Source: Polyangiaceae bacterium (lineage in GTDB: Bacteria; Myxococcota_A; Polyangia; Polyangiales; Polyangiaceae). Taken from it: a stretch of 64,000 nt of DNA. The stretch covers positions 181,538-245,537 of the forward strand of contig JACKEB010000021.1 in NCBI GenBank assembly GCA_020633205.1, read 5' to 3'. Position numbers and translations under genes: made by a program. The notes under the pieces are model-generated. The model was not told the DNA's origin and searched no databases. It saw only the letters and a program-made list of their open reading frames with translations. Positions 17,710 to 25,506 of the stretch are shown here, piece by piece (positions within the stretch are counted from its first letter, which is position 1; each line of letters begins with the position of its first letter).

Positions 17710-20343
17710 TCAAGCGTTGAACGAGCGCTTGCGGGTCTCGTACTCGTCCAGCTTCTTCTCGATCGACTGGAAGCCGTTGGTGATCGAGTCGTTCACCATG
17801 CGCACGATGATGCTGAGGTTGCCCTTGAGAGCCTCGTAGTAGCGCTGCCTCTCCGCCGCGTGAACTATGGCGGGGGGGTAGCCGGACTTCAGCAGGATCA
17901 AGTTCATGAGTAGGCGCGCGACCTTCCCGCTGTCGTTGGGGAAGGGGAACACTCGCAAGAGTTCGTAGTGGGCGCGTGCTGCCACCCGCACAGGGTTACG
18001 CAACTTCTTCGGCTCGGGGCCGTTTAGCCAGTCGATGATCTGCCGAACCTTGTAGGCGATCTTGTCCGGCGGTGCGTACTCATGGAAGTACAGACGGTGC
18101 TGTGGAATATCCTTGCGGTATTTCACAGTCTTGAGGTCGCCCTCTTCTGGGTGCAACGTCAGGTAGATGCGTTTGACGTGATCGAGAGTGACCGGCGCCC
18201 GCTTCTTCTCAGCCATCTCGTAGACCAAGTCGATGGCCTGCTTGTGGCGTCGGATCTCTTCGCACACGGGCTGGAGGCTGGAGTCCGGAACGATGGTGAT
18301 GCTCGGATCGATCGCAGTTTGAAGCTCTTGGAAGGTGTAGACCACGCCTTCCAAAGCGCTGTCGTGGTGAATCCACGACATCTCGAACTTCTCTTTGTAG
18401 TCCCTCCGGAACTCCTCCGAGGTGTCCGCAAGACGCTCCTCGATCGACGAGTGTCGTTCGTCGAGCCGCTCCGGCGGCGGCGGGGGAGGCGGCGCTACGG
18501 TTGGGGGGCGGTAGGGCTGAATCTCTTCGCCGTCGGTGCGCGGAAGCTGGTCGGGCTGGCGTAGGTTCGCAAACTTGGAGGCGTTGGCCAGCGAGCCGTC
18601 GGGGTTACGCGACGTCCCCGACTGATTCGGAATCGCGTCAGCGCGGTATGCGCGGGCCGCGAGCGCGGGGCGTGAACCGCCACGGCTTCTGCCGGTCTGG
18701 CGCGCGATCTTGACCTCCAAGGCGCGGCGCTGCGCTTCCTTTTCCGCGCGGATGCGTGCTTGCTCGGCCTCTTTGGCCTTACGGTAGGCTTCGCGCTCCG
18801 CCTCTTTCTGGCGGCGCTCTTCTTCCTTCTGGCGGCGCAGCTCTTCCTTGATGCGCTCTTTCTCTTCTTTGATGCGCTGGCGCTCTTCTTCGCGCCGCTT
18901 CCGCTCTTCTTCACGCTGACGCTCACGCTCGGCCTTGAGCTGGGCGCGCTCTTCTTCGCGCCGCTGACGCTCCTCTTCCTTTTGCCGCTCGCGCTCAGCC
19001 TTGAGTCGCTCGCGCTCAGCCTCCTTGGCGGCCTTCTGCTGATCTCGCAGCTTTTGCTGCTCGAGCTTCTTTTGGTCGCGCTCCTTGGCGAGGCGCTCCT
19101 TCTCCTTCGCCTTCTCTTTGGCGAGGCGCTCCTTCTCCTTGAGCTTCTGAAGGCGCTCCTTCTCCTTTTCCTTCTCTTTGGCGAGGCGCTCCTTCTCCTT
19201 GAGCTTCTGGAGGCGCTCCTTTTCCTTTTCCTTCTCTTTGGCGAGGCGCTCTTTTTCCTTCTGCTTCAGCGCAAGCTCGGTGGCTTTGCGCTTGGCAGCG
19301 TCCTGGCGTTCCTTGTCCTTGAGAAGCCGCTGCTTTTCTTTTTCCTTCTCCTTCAGGAGAAGCTGCTTTTCTTTTTCCTTCGCCTGCAGGGCGCGGAGCT
19401 TCTCTTTCTCCTTGGCGGCCAGGAGCTTCGCTTGCTCCCGTTGCGCCTTGGCGAGCTCCGCGTCTTTCTGCTTGGCAAGACGCTCAGCCTCTTTCTGCTT
19501 GGCGAGGCGTTCTTTCTCCCGCGCCTGGAGCTTCTTCAGCTTCTCTCGCTCAGCGAGCAGGGCTTGCTTGACCTTCGCCTTCTCCTTGAGGAGGCGATCC
19601 CGTTCTTTCGCCTTGGCCTTGCGTTCCTGCTCGCGGACCTTGTCCGCGGCGGCTTTGGCTTGAGCCTTCACCAGCGCATCGGCTTTTGCCTTGGCTGCCT
19701 TCTCTTTGGCTGCCAGCGCCTTCGCGGCCTTGGCCTCCTGCGCCTTGGCTTTCGCCGCGGCGCGCGCCTGCTCCTTGGCTAGCTTGGCCTTTTCGGCTTT
19801 CGCCTTCGCCTTCGCCTGGGCGTCGGCTTTGCGCTTGGCATCGGCGCTGCGCTTGGCGTCTGCGGCTCGGGCCTTCGAAGCGCTGGCCTTGCCCTTTGCT
19901 GCCTTTGCCGCGCTAGCCTTGGCGTTCGCCACCGCTTTCGGCTTCGCCGCAGGCTTGCTGGGCTTTGCCGCAGGCTTGCTGGGCTTTGCCGCAGGCTTGC
20001 TGGGCTTTGCCGCAGGCTTGCTGGGCTTGGCCGCAGGCTTGCTGGGCTTGGCCGCAGGCTTGCTGGGCTTGGCAGCGGAGGGTTTGCTCGCCGTCGCAAC
20101 CTTTTTAGCCGCAGGCTTCGGCTTGGTCTTAGCCGCCGCCTTCTTTGCGGTTTTAGGCTTAGCCTTGGGTGTTGCGGACGTCTTCGCCTTGGCCGCCGCC
20201 TTGCTAACCGGCTTTGCGGTCTTGGCTTTGGCTTTGGGCTTCGCGGCCGTGCTCTTTACGGCCTTGCCGGCCTTGGAGTTGGCCTTCGCCTGCCCGGTGA
20301 CCTTGGGCCTCGAAGCGCCCTTCTTGCTGGTTCGTGCGGCCAT
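17710..20343 (-). CDS. Giant Lys/Ala-rich, charged-helix protein with degenerate C-terminal Fic domain
   Basis: 877 residues in three parts. Residues 1 to about 190 are Lys/Ala/Pro-rich, histone-H1-like, including six PAAKPSK heptads. Residues about 190-550 are extremely rich in K/E/R/Q (KEKERLAKEKEKEKERLQKL type), typical of a long single alpha-helix or coiled coil. After a Pro-rich linker (seven consecutive Pro near 620), residues about 634-877 match the Fic fold: SALEG with the inhibitory Glu, AARAHYELLR, then VFPFPNDSGKVARLL. In active Fic enzymes this is HPFx(D/E)GNGRxxR; here the catalytic His is Phe799, the acidic residue is Asn and the GNGR loop is DSGK. So it should not AMPylate by the normal mechanism. 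The basic N-terminus suggests binding to DNA or another polyanion (inference). The minus-strand ATG at 20343 has no obvious Shine-Dalgarno. Confidence 0.85.
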   Translation of the reverse strand: MAARTSKKGASRPKVTGQAKANSKAGKAVKSTAAKPKAKAKTAKPVSKAAAKAKTSATPKAKPKTAKKAAAKTKPKPAAKKVATASKPSAAKPSKPAAKPSKPAAKPSKPAAKPSKPAAKPSKPAAKPSKPAAKPKAVANAKASAAKAAKGKASASKARAADAKRSADAKRKADAQAKAKAKAEKAKLAKEQARAAAKAKAQEAKAAKALAAKEKAAKAKADALVKAQAKAAADKVREQERKAKAKERDRLLKEKAKVKQALLAEREKLKKLQAREKERLAKQKEAERLAKQKDAELAKAQREQAKLLAAKEKEKLRALQAKEKEKQLLLKEKEKEKQRLLKDKERQDAAKRKATELALKQKEKERLAKEKEKEKERLQKLKEKERLAKEKEKEKERLQKLKEKERLAKEKAKEKERLAKERDQKKLEQQKLRDQQKAAKEAERERLKAERERQKEEERQRREEERAQLKAERERQREEERKRREEERQRIKEEKERIKEELRRQKEEERRQKEAEREAYRKAKEAEQARIRAEKEAQRRALEVKIARQTGRSRGGSRPALAARAYRADAIPNQSGTSRNPDGSLANASKFANLRQPDQLPRTDGEEIQPYRPPTVAPPPPPPPERLDERHSSIEERLADTSEEFRRDYKEKFEMSWIHHDSALEGVVYTFQELQTAIDPSITIVPDSSLQPVCEEIRRHKQAIDLVYEMAEKKRAPVTLDHVKRIYLTLHPEEGDLKTVKYRKDIPQHRLYFHEYAPPDKIAYKVRQIIDWLNGPEPKKLRNPVRVAARAHYELLRVFPFPNDSGKVARLLMNLILLKSGYPPAIVHAAERQRYYEALKGNLSIIVRMVNDSITNGFQSIEKKLDEYETRKRSFNA
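19942..20064 (-). repeat. In-frame 21-bp tandem repeat (PAAKPSK heptads) in the Fic-domain gene
   Basis: About six copies of a 21-base unit (GGGCTTTGCCGCAGGCTTGCT on the plus strand, with few changes) encode consecutive PAAKPSK heptads in the Lys-rich N-terminal region. Copy number is likely to vary between strains. A second, longer in-frame repeat lies about 19100-19260 in the KEKERL region. Confidence 0.9.
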
Positions 20344-20816
20344 CTGTGAACGAATCGTGGTCTTTGCGCGCGATCTGCGCTCAACTCGGTTAGTGCGCCA
20401 TTTAGCGCGAGACTTACGGGGTCGGTTCGTGCCCTGCTAGGCTCGAAAGAGGTGCTTCCGTTGCGCTCTCAAGAGCGCGAAATTTTTCGTTTTTGCTCTG
20501 GGGCTGGCGGTGCCGCGGCCGGCCACTTGTTGGCCGGTGGGTGAACTCGTAGCGAATCGCCCCCCAATGCGCCGCGAATAGACCATGCCGTACCCCAGTT
20601 AGGCGAGGGAATTGTTGCGTGTTCGCGCTGCGAAGAGCGCGAATTCTGGTTCCGCGGAGCCCCCGCGACCCTGCCTTTGGTTCCGTGTGTCGCTTCCCCA
20701 AGTCGAGTCCGTGTGCGAACGCCCATGCGACGCGCGGCAGCCCGAAGTCCCTCGGATTGCACTGAAACTGAACGGTTTTTGCCAGGCCGCAAACTAGTGG
20801 TTCGTCGGCCGCTTCG
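20344..20816. other. Intergenic region, 473 bases, between map and the Fic-domain gene
   Basis: No gene seen. Both flanking genes are on the minus strand, so it should contain the promoter of the Fic-domain gene. It holds an orphan terminator-like hairpin at 20463-20493. A second imperfect GC-rich hairpin near 20624-20642 shares the sequence GAGCGCGAA with it. Confidence 0.4.
20463..20493 (+). terminator. Orphan terminator-like hairpin (plus orientation)
   Basis: GCGCTC, loop TCAA, GAGCGC (20463-20478), followed by GAAATTTTTCGTTTTT. It looks like a rho-independent terminator on the plus strand, yet no plus-strand gene lies upstream. It could end a small transcript or stop antisense reading toward map, or be chance. 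Confidence 0.35.
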
Positions 20817-21641
20817 TCAAGAGCCGCGCTTGTCCCAGAAGTCGGGAAACACCTCGCTATTGGAGAGCGGCTCCCAACGAGCGGTCAGCACCTCGACGCC
20901 CGTCTCGGTCACGAGCACCGTGTGTTCGAACTGAGCGGACAGTTCACCGTCGATCGTCACCGCGGTCCAGTCGTCGTCCAGGATGTCCACCTCTTTGCTG
21001 CCGAGGTTGATCATGGGCTCGATGGTGAACGTCATTCCCGGTCGGAGGCGAGCGCCGCGCCCGCGGGTGCCCACGTGGGACACCTTGGGTTCATCGTGGA
21101 ACTTGCGGCCGATGCCGTGGCCAACAAACGCCTCGACGACGGAGCAGCCAAGGGGTTCGGCGAACTCCTGAATCGCCGCACCGAGGTCTCCAAGCCGCGC
21201 CCCAGGTTTCACTTCGGCAATCGCGAGCTCCAGCGAGCGCCTTGAGACCTCGGTCACCAACTTCGCCCGATCGCTGACCTCTCCCACATAGAAGGTCGCT
21301 GACGTATCCCCATGGAATCCTTCGTAAATGTGGGTTACATCGACGTTGATGATGTCGCCCTCACGCAGGCGCTGCTTGGGGGTTGGGATGCCGTGACACA
21401 CGACCTCGTTGAGCGAGGTACAGACCGACTTGGGGAAGCCGTGATAGTTCAGCGGCGCGGGGATCGCGCCCTTCGCCAGCGTGTCTTCATGCACGAAGGT
21501 GTTGATCTCTTCCGTCGTGATCCCGGGTTTGATCATCGGTCCGACGCGCATCAGCGTGTCCGCGGCCAGCCGACACACCTCGCGCATCGCGTCGATTTCC
21601 CGGGCGGATTTGATCTCGATTGAGTTGTTCTTGAAACGCAT
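20817..21641 (-). CDS. map: Type I methionine aminopeptidase
   Basis: Removes the initiator methionine from nascent proteins whose second residue is small. 274 residues, usual for the family. The dinuclear metal site is complete: Asp101 (INVDVTHI), Asp112 (FHGDTS), His175 (VGHGIGRKFH), Glu208 (FTIEPM) and Glu239 (AQFEHTV). There is no N-terminal zinc-finger extension (starts MRFKNNSIEIKSAREIDAMR). The lipoprotein gene upstream ends 19 bases before this start on the same strand, so they are probably co-transcribed. Confidence 0.97.
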   Translation of the reverse strand: MRFKNNSIEIKSAREIDAMREVCRLAADTLMRVGPMIKPGITTEEINTFVHEDTLAKGAIPAPLNYHGFPKSVCTSLNEVVCHGIPTPKQRLREGDIINVDVTHIYEGFHGDTSATFYVGEVSDRAKLVTEVSRRSLELAIAEVKPGARLGDLGAAIQEFAEPLGCSVVEAFVGHGIGRKFHDEPKVSHVGTRGRGARLRPGMTFTIEPMINLGSKEVDILDDDWTAVTIDGELSAQFEHTVLVTETGVEVLTARWEPLSNSEVFPDFWDKRGS

Positions 21642-21660
21642 CTCGGGCTTCTCTCGTTTG

Positions 21661-22200
21661 CTACGACGCGTTTAGCTCGTCCAGCGCCATCATCTTGCGG
21701 ATTTGGTCGGCATTCTCTGGAGTCGCCGCCTCCCCGCGAAAGTGGTTGGTTACGGCGCCCGATTCATCGAAGCGCTTCAATAGGAGCAGGAGCTGACGGC
21801 CCACGAGCCGCGTATCCTCGGATCTGACCAGGGCGAAGGAGGGGCTCGTTGGGCCCACTTCGACCTCGATTGCGCCGGATACCTGGCCCTTCAAGGGGGC
21901 GGCGACCGGTGTGAGGCTGAGATTGTAGCGCACGTTTTCGCCCGTCCCATCTCGAGTCACCGTGCTGACCCGCACTTGCACGACGAGATCGGCTTCGGTT
22001 ACGCGACCCCGTAGTCTTCGTTGCTGCTGGGCGGGCGTTTGCTCCGCCGACGGCATATCGAAGATCTCGCTCGCCAGCGTGTCGTCGAATAGGCCGGCGG
22101 ATGTCGCGGTGTAGGGTGGCAGCCCGCTAGGCTGCTCACTGAGGGCGGGGCCGCAAGCTACCAGGGCTAGGGAGGCGGCCAGCAAGAGTCGATGTGTCAT
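21661..22200 (-). CDS. Lipoprotein upstream of map, unknown function
   Basis: 179 residues. MTHRLLLAASLALVAC forms a lipoprotein signal with lipobox LVAC. The ATG at 22200 is taken; a GTG directly before it (22203) is an alternative. The mature part contains GRVTEADLVVQVRVSTVTRD, VRYNLSLTPVAAPLKGQVSG and VGRQLLLLLKRFDESGAVTN. This order of an outward-facing metal-free beta domain resembles small proteins that bind or protect surface components, but I recognise no family. Gene order lipoprotein-map with a 19-base gap suggests one transcript. Confidence 0.78.
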   Translation of the reverse strand: MTHRLLLAASLALVACGPALSEQPSGLPPYTATSAGLFDDTLASEIFDMPSAEQTPAQQQRRLRGRVTEADLVVQVRVSTVTRDGTGENVRYNLSLTPVAAPLKGQVSGAIEVEVGPTSPSFALVRSEDTRLVGRQLLLLLKRFDESGAVTNHFRGEAATPENADQIRKMMALDELNAS

Positions 22201-22617
22201 CACAGCGGGGGAGGGCTACTTAGTACGCTCGCCGTCTGAGCACCAGGTCGGCGTCCGTTGGTCTGCTCCCGGGTGATGTGGCAAGCTACTGCTGCGCGGC
22301 GGCCTCGAGGGGACTTGGATGAAGCGTCTGTTAGTCGGGGAACAGCGCACTGGCTCCATCGATTCCTCGTCTGCTGCGTCTAAAACACGATCCCACTGCG
22401 TGTGATCCGCTAGGGCTGCCCGATTTTACGCCTTGGCGGTCGTCCTGGTCCCTTGGGGACTGAGACAGGCAGCCTTCCACTGAAGTCCGCCGTTGCATAG
22501 CGCGCTACGCGCGGGGCAGATCCCGTGCTTTCCGCGCTGGTCTTTTGGGGAGCGCCCCGCTTGTTTCCGGGCTCTCTGCGGTGGTAGATCGACCACGTTC
22601 TTGGAGGAGTACCAACG
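22201..22617. other. Divergent intergenic region, 417 bases
   Basis: No gene seen. It separates the minus-strand lipoprotein-map unit from the plus-strand secreted-protein gene at 22618, so promoters for both are expected here. Only GGAGGAG (about 22601-22607), the ribosome site of the latter, is clear. Confidence 0.4.
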
Positions 22618-23523
22618 ATGATCATCAAGGCAAGCCGCGCGACTCAGCTCGCCACTCTGCTGTCGGTCGCTGTGCTTGGCACCTGCCTTGCGCAGGATGC
22701 CGTAGCCAAATCTCCCTCAGTGCTCGGCGCACCCAAGGCCAAAGCCAAGGCCGCGGCGAAGGACGCCAAGAAGAAGGAGCCGCCGGCGAAGCCTGGCGAG
22801 CTCCGCAAGAAGATCCGGCTTTCTCCCAAGGGTCTTCGCTTTGGGATGAGCAATGAGCAGATCGCGAAGCTCTACGACAAGGTCTTCGAGCAAGAGTTCG
22901 TGCCGCTGTACAAGCGAGTGAGCCCAGGGCCGCGCATGGCGGCTCTCGACGCGGAACTCGAGAACAAGAAGGGCCGGCTACGTCGGAGCGTCATCGATTT
23001 CGGAAAGACGGCGACGGGCATCGACGAGACGCCGCTGGCTGGCGAGTACACCTACCAAAACAAGGAATCGATGTCCCGCATCACCCTGCGGAGCGGGACG
23101 ACGCGTCACTTCTTCTTCTTCAGCAATCGACTCTGGAAGATCTACGACGAGCGGCCCCTGCGCAAGGGCAGCCAGCTCGGTCAGGACTTCAAGACCGCTG
23201 TAGAGCGACTGACCAAGACCATGGGTGTCGGCCCAATCATGTTGGAGCCCAACGCGGACGAGGGACGTCGCTTCGACGAAGCGGTGTGGATGAACGACGA
23301 GATCATCATCCGACTCGTCAACCGCGAGTTCCAGAAGCAAGTTGGCCTGGTCTACGTGTCGAAGGACGTGCAGTCCAACATCGCTTCGTATCGCAAACAC
23401 AAGAAGGAAGACCCGACGAAGCTGTCCAAGGACATCAAGATGGTGACCCGTTCAAGCGGCGCGTCTGACGAACCACCTGCGACGAATCCCGCGGACAAGG
23501 CCCCCAAGAAGAAGGGCAAGTAG
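22618..23523 (+). CDS. Secreted Lys-rich protein, unknown function
   Basis: 301 residues with a strong ribosome site (GGAGGAG) before the ATG. The signal peptide is MIIKASRATQLATLLSVAVL plus GTCLAQDAVA. Residues about 40-65 are Lys/Ala/Pro-rich. The folded part begins LSPKGLRFGMSNEQIAKLYD, which recalls small domains where a protein 'tracks' the coupling of a ligand-dependent slope ('LRFGMS..QV'), followed by RHFFFFSNRLWKIYDERPLR, VWMNDEIIIRLVNREFQKQV and a Lys-rich tail (KAPKKKGK). Two hairpins follow the stop, so it is a single-gene unit. No named family recognised. Confidence 0.82.
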   Translation: MIIKASRATQLATLLSVAVLGTCLAQDAVAKSPSVLGAPKAKAKAAAKDAKKKEPPAKPGELRKKIRLSPKGLRFGMSNEQIAKLYDKVFEQEFVPLYKRVSPGPRMAALDAELENKKGRLRRSVIDFGKTATGIDETPLAGEYTYQNKESMSRITLRSGTTRHFFFFSNRLWKIYDERPLRKGSQLGQDFKTAVERLTKTMGVGPIMLEPNADEGRRFDEAVWMNDEIIIRLVNREFQKQVGLVYVSKDVQSNIASYRKHKKEDPTKLSKDIKMVTRSSGASDEPPATNPADKAPKKKGK

Positions 23524-23531
23524 GCGGGCGG

Positions 23532-23566
23532 CAACGCAGCTTTCGAACGAAGGCTGCGTTGTCTGC
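23532..23566 (+). terminator. Terminator hairpin of the secreted-protein gene
   Basis: CAACGCAGC pairs with GCTGCGTTG (23532-23540 with 23553-23561); the inner TTTCG/CGAAG extends the stem to about 14 bp. It starts nine bases after the stop codon. The T-tail is weak. Confidence 0.55.
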
Positions 23567-23580
23567 ACACGTGCGAAACC

Positions 23581-23613
23581 AAAACGCCCTCCAAACCTTC
23601 GGTTTGGAGGGCG
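23581..23613 (-). terminator. Rho-independent terminator for the NifU-like gene
   Basis: A perfect 13-bp stem (CGCCCTCCAAACC, loop TTC, GGTTTGGAGGGCG; 23585-23613). On the minus strand it is followed by TTTTGG, and it lies 20 bases beyond the stop of the minus-strand NifU-like gene. It may also serve the convergent plus-strand gene. Confidence 0.75.
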
Positions 23614-23633
23614 CTTGTCATTTGCGACTCGCT

Positions 23634-23888
23634 CTAGAGACGCTGGGCGTTCTTCGGGATGATCGCCCCTGACGTGACGCTCACTCGAGCATTGGGCGCT
23701 GCCTTGTGGATCAACGGTTCGATCACGCGCCGAGTGGCCAAGGTGTTGCCCGGGCAGCCAGCGAACCGCCCCGCCAAGTGGAGCTGAACCTCGTCATCCG
23801 CCGCCCGCACGAGGTACAGCTCGCCGCCGTCCGCAGTGACCAGTGGTAGCAGCACGTCCTGGATGACCTTGAGTACCGGCTCGCTCAT
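23634..23888 (-). CDS. NifU C-terminal-domain-like small protein lacking one of the two cluster Cys
   Basis: 84 residues from ATG 23888 (MSEPVLKVIQDVLLPLVTAD). The frame is open 68 codons further upstream, but that part has no family resemblance. NifU/NfuA C-terminal domains read DGG-(D/E)...LxGxCxxCPSSxxTL; here TADGGELYLVRAADDEVQLH is followed by LAGRFAGCPGNTLATRRVIE. The first Cys of the CxxC pair is Phe, leaving a single Cys. In active proteins these two Cys from two monomers hold a 4Fe-4S cluster for delivery. With one Cys, a bridged cluster between dimers or loss of the role are both possible. No Shine-Dalgarno is visible before this ATG. A strong terminator follows. Confidence 0.8.
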   Translation of the reverse strand: MSEPVLKVIQDVLLPLVTADGGELYLVRAADDEVQLHLAGRFAGCPGNTLATRRVIEPLIHKAAPNARVSVTSGAIIPKNAQRL

Positions 23889-24327
23889 GGGAGGGGCGCA
23901 GACTAGCACGCTGGGTTTGCTCAAACCCAGGTTCCGCCGCTTCCTGACGGGCGGACGGCGAAAGCACAGCAGGGGGAGGAGCCCAAGCGCAGCGCAGGAG
24001 GAAGAGGCAATGCTGCTTTCCGGCTTGACCGGGGGGACGACGTTCTTTACGGTCCCGCCCCCCAAGCCAGGGCACCGCGTCAGCTGGCGCACCGCTCGCC
24101 GGGTGCTAGTGTTTCGATGCGGCCTCCGTGGCCTCGGTCGTGGGGCCCTTTCTTCGGGCCGCAGTACCTCTCACGCTCGCTTTTCGCGGGACTGTGGGCG
24201 GGCGAACGGGGAAGAGGGGACCGGTTCAGGTTGTACGTGTGCGCCGAAAACGGGCGCGAACCATAGTCACTACGGGCATCGCCCGCTTCAGCGATCCGCG
24301 GAAACCGTCCGCAGTCAGAGGAAAGAA
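23889..24327. other. Divergent intergenic region, NifU-like gene / rpsP
   Basis: 439 bases with no convincing gene. It should hold the promoter of the rpsP-khpA-rimM-trmD unit. A GC-rich hairpin (GCGCC, 7-base loop, GGCGC) lies near 24241-24257. GAGGAAAG directly before 24328 is the rpsP ribosome site. Confidence 0.4.
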
Positions 24328-24579
24328 ATGGCCGTTCATATCCGCCTTGCTCGTCACGGCGCCAAGAAGTCCCCCTTCTACCGCGTAGTAGTCACCGACC
24401 ACCGCAACCCGCGTGATGGCCGGTTTATCGAGACCGTCGGGACCTACAACCCCACCGCCAAGCCGGAGCAGCTCAAGCTGGACCAGGGTCGCATCGACTA
24501 CTGGAAGGGCCAGGGAGCTAAGGCTTCGGATACCGTAGAGCGGCTGCTTAAGAAGGTCGGGACGGCGGCTCAGGCCTGA
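24328..24579 (+). CDS. rpsP: 30S ribosomal protein S16
   Basis: 83 residues: MAVHIRLARHGAKKSPFYRV, RNPRDGRFIETVGTYNP, QGRIDYWKGQGAKASDTV. It matches bS16 along its full length. ATG 24328 is preceded by GAGGAAAG; the reading frame is open far upstream, but homology begins exactly here. First gene of the conserved rpsP-khpA-rimM-trmD cluster. bS16 helps assemble the 5' domain of the small subunit. Confidence 0.98.
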   Translation: MAVHIRLARHGAKKSPFYRVVVTDHRNPRDGRFIETVGTYNPTAKPEQLKLDQGRIDYWKGQGAKASDTVERLLKKVGTAAQA

Positions 24580-24665
24580 TTTCCAGGCTCAGGCACCGCC
24601 CGGCTCGCGCTTGTTCGTGAGTGAGCGCGTAGTGGTTCCTGGCTGGCTTACTGCTTGATACCTCG

Positions 24666-24694
24666 GGCTCCCAACCCTTTCAGGGGAGGGAGCC
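24666..24694 (+). promoter_or_regulatory. Hairpin between rpsP and khpA
   Basis: GGCTCCC (24666-24672) pairs with GGGAGCC (24688-24694) in the rpsP-khpA spacer. It may tune read-through or mRNA ends; no T-run follows. Confidence 0.3.
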
Positions 24695-24714
24695 AGCGAC
24701 AGCGGAGTTCCCCC

Positions 24715-24951
24715 ATGCCACTCAAGGAATTGATCGCGACTATCGCCCAGGCCCTGGTCGACGACCCCGACAGCGTCGAGGTGTCGGAGATTGAGGGCGA
24801 TCATAACTCGCTGATTGAGCTGAAGGTCGCCAAGGGCGACATCGGCAAAGTCATCGGAAAGGACGGCCGCACGGCTCAGTCGATGCGGACCATCCTCACC
24901 GCGGCGTCCACGAAGTTGGGCCGTCGCGCGCACCTAGACATCGTCGACTGA
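24715..24951 (+). CDS. khpA: KhpA, KH-domain RNA-binding protein
   Basis: 78 residues from ATG 24715, with GGAG seven bases upstream. MPLKELIATIAQALVDDPDS, then a type II KH core with the GxxG loop (KVIGKDGRTAQSMRTIL). KhpA (YlqC family), alone or with KhpB/EloR, binds small and messenger RNAs and influences cell elongation and division in Gram-positives; its role in myxobacteria is less known. Position between rpsP and rimM is the family's standard neighbourhood. Open frame upstream of 24715 is ignored because the homology starts at MPLKEL. Confidence 0.94.
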   Translation: MPLKELIATIAQALVDDPDSVEVSEIEGDHNSLIELKVAKGDIGKVIGKDGRTAQSMRTILTAASTKLGRRAHLDIVD

Positions 24952-24954
24952 CGC

Positions 24955-25494
24955 GTGTCCAAATCCCATAGCGACGACCGGGGCGGCGCGCCGGAGCCCG
25001 AGATGATCGGTCTCGGTAGAATCGCTCGCCCCCACGGTATCCGTGGGGAAGTGAGGGTCACTCCCTATTGGGTCGAGGGAGACACCCTCGAGACCGCTGA
25101 CGTGCTTTGGTTACGCAGCAAAGCGGGCATCCAGGAGGTCGCCGTTCGCGGCGTGCGGCGCTCGAACAAGGCCTTGCTGATGGACCTCGGCTGCGACGAC
25201 CGCAATGCCGCCGTGCTGTTGAAGGGCGCCGAGGTGTGCGTGCCTCGGGAGCTGCTCCCCGAGCTCGAGCCGGGCGAGTACTACCTGGTTGACCTTTTGG
25301 GAGCCCGGGTGGAGTGCGCTGGGGAGCAAGTCGGTGAGGTCATCGAGTTGCGGACGCATCCCAGCGTCGACGCCGTGGTTATTCGCATGCAAAACGGCAA
25401 GCTGCGTGAGCAGGTGCTTGCAGAGCCTTGGTTGGCTGAAGTCGATACCGCGGGGAAACGATTGGTGCTGTCGAGCCTTGACGGCCTGATCTAG
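24955..25494 (+). CDS. rimM: Ribosome maturation factor RimM
   Basis: 179 residues starting at GTG 24955, three bases after the khpA stop. N-terminal RimM beta-barrel: MIGLGRIARPHGIRGEVRVT; C-terminal PRC-barrel: YYLVDLLGARVECAGEQVGE then HPSVDAVVIRMQNGKLREQV. It assists late folding of the 30S head with S19. The first 15 residues (SKSHSDDRGGAPEPE) are non-conserved, so a slightly later start is possible, though none is better supported. Followed by trmD after 12 bases. Confidence 0.96.
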   Translation: MSKSHSDDRGGAPEPEMIGLGRIARPHGIRGEVRVTPYWVEGDTLETADVLWLRSKAGIQEVAVRGVRRSNKALLMDLGCDDRNAAVLLKGAEVCVPRELLPELEPGEYYLVDLLGARVECAGEQVGEVIELRTHPSVDAVVIRMQNGKLREQVLAEPWLAEVDTAGKRLVLSSLDGLI

Positions 25495-25506
25495 CGACGG
25501 GGTATC

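Noticed and set aside
18760..19782. Long plus-strand open frame (340 codons, Leu/Phe-rich) opposite the Fic-domain gene
   Set aside because: It is the complement of the Lys/Glu codons of the charged helix (CTT/CTC runs), which gives Leu/Phe; it has no protein-like order and lies fully inside a better-supported gene.
22677..22691. TGGCAC-N5-TTGC, a match to a sigma-54 -24/-12 promoter
   Set aside because: It lies inside the signal-peptide codons of the secreted-protein gene, and no gene start follows at a suitable distance; probably chance.
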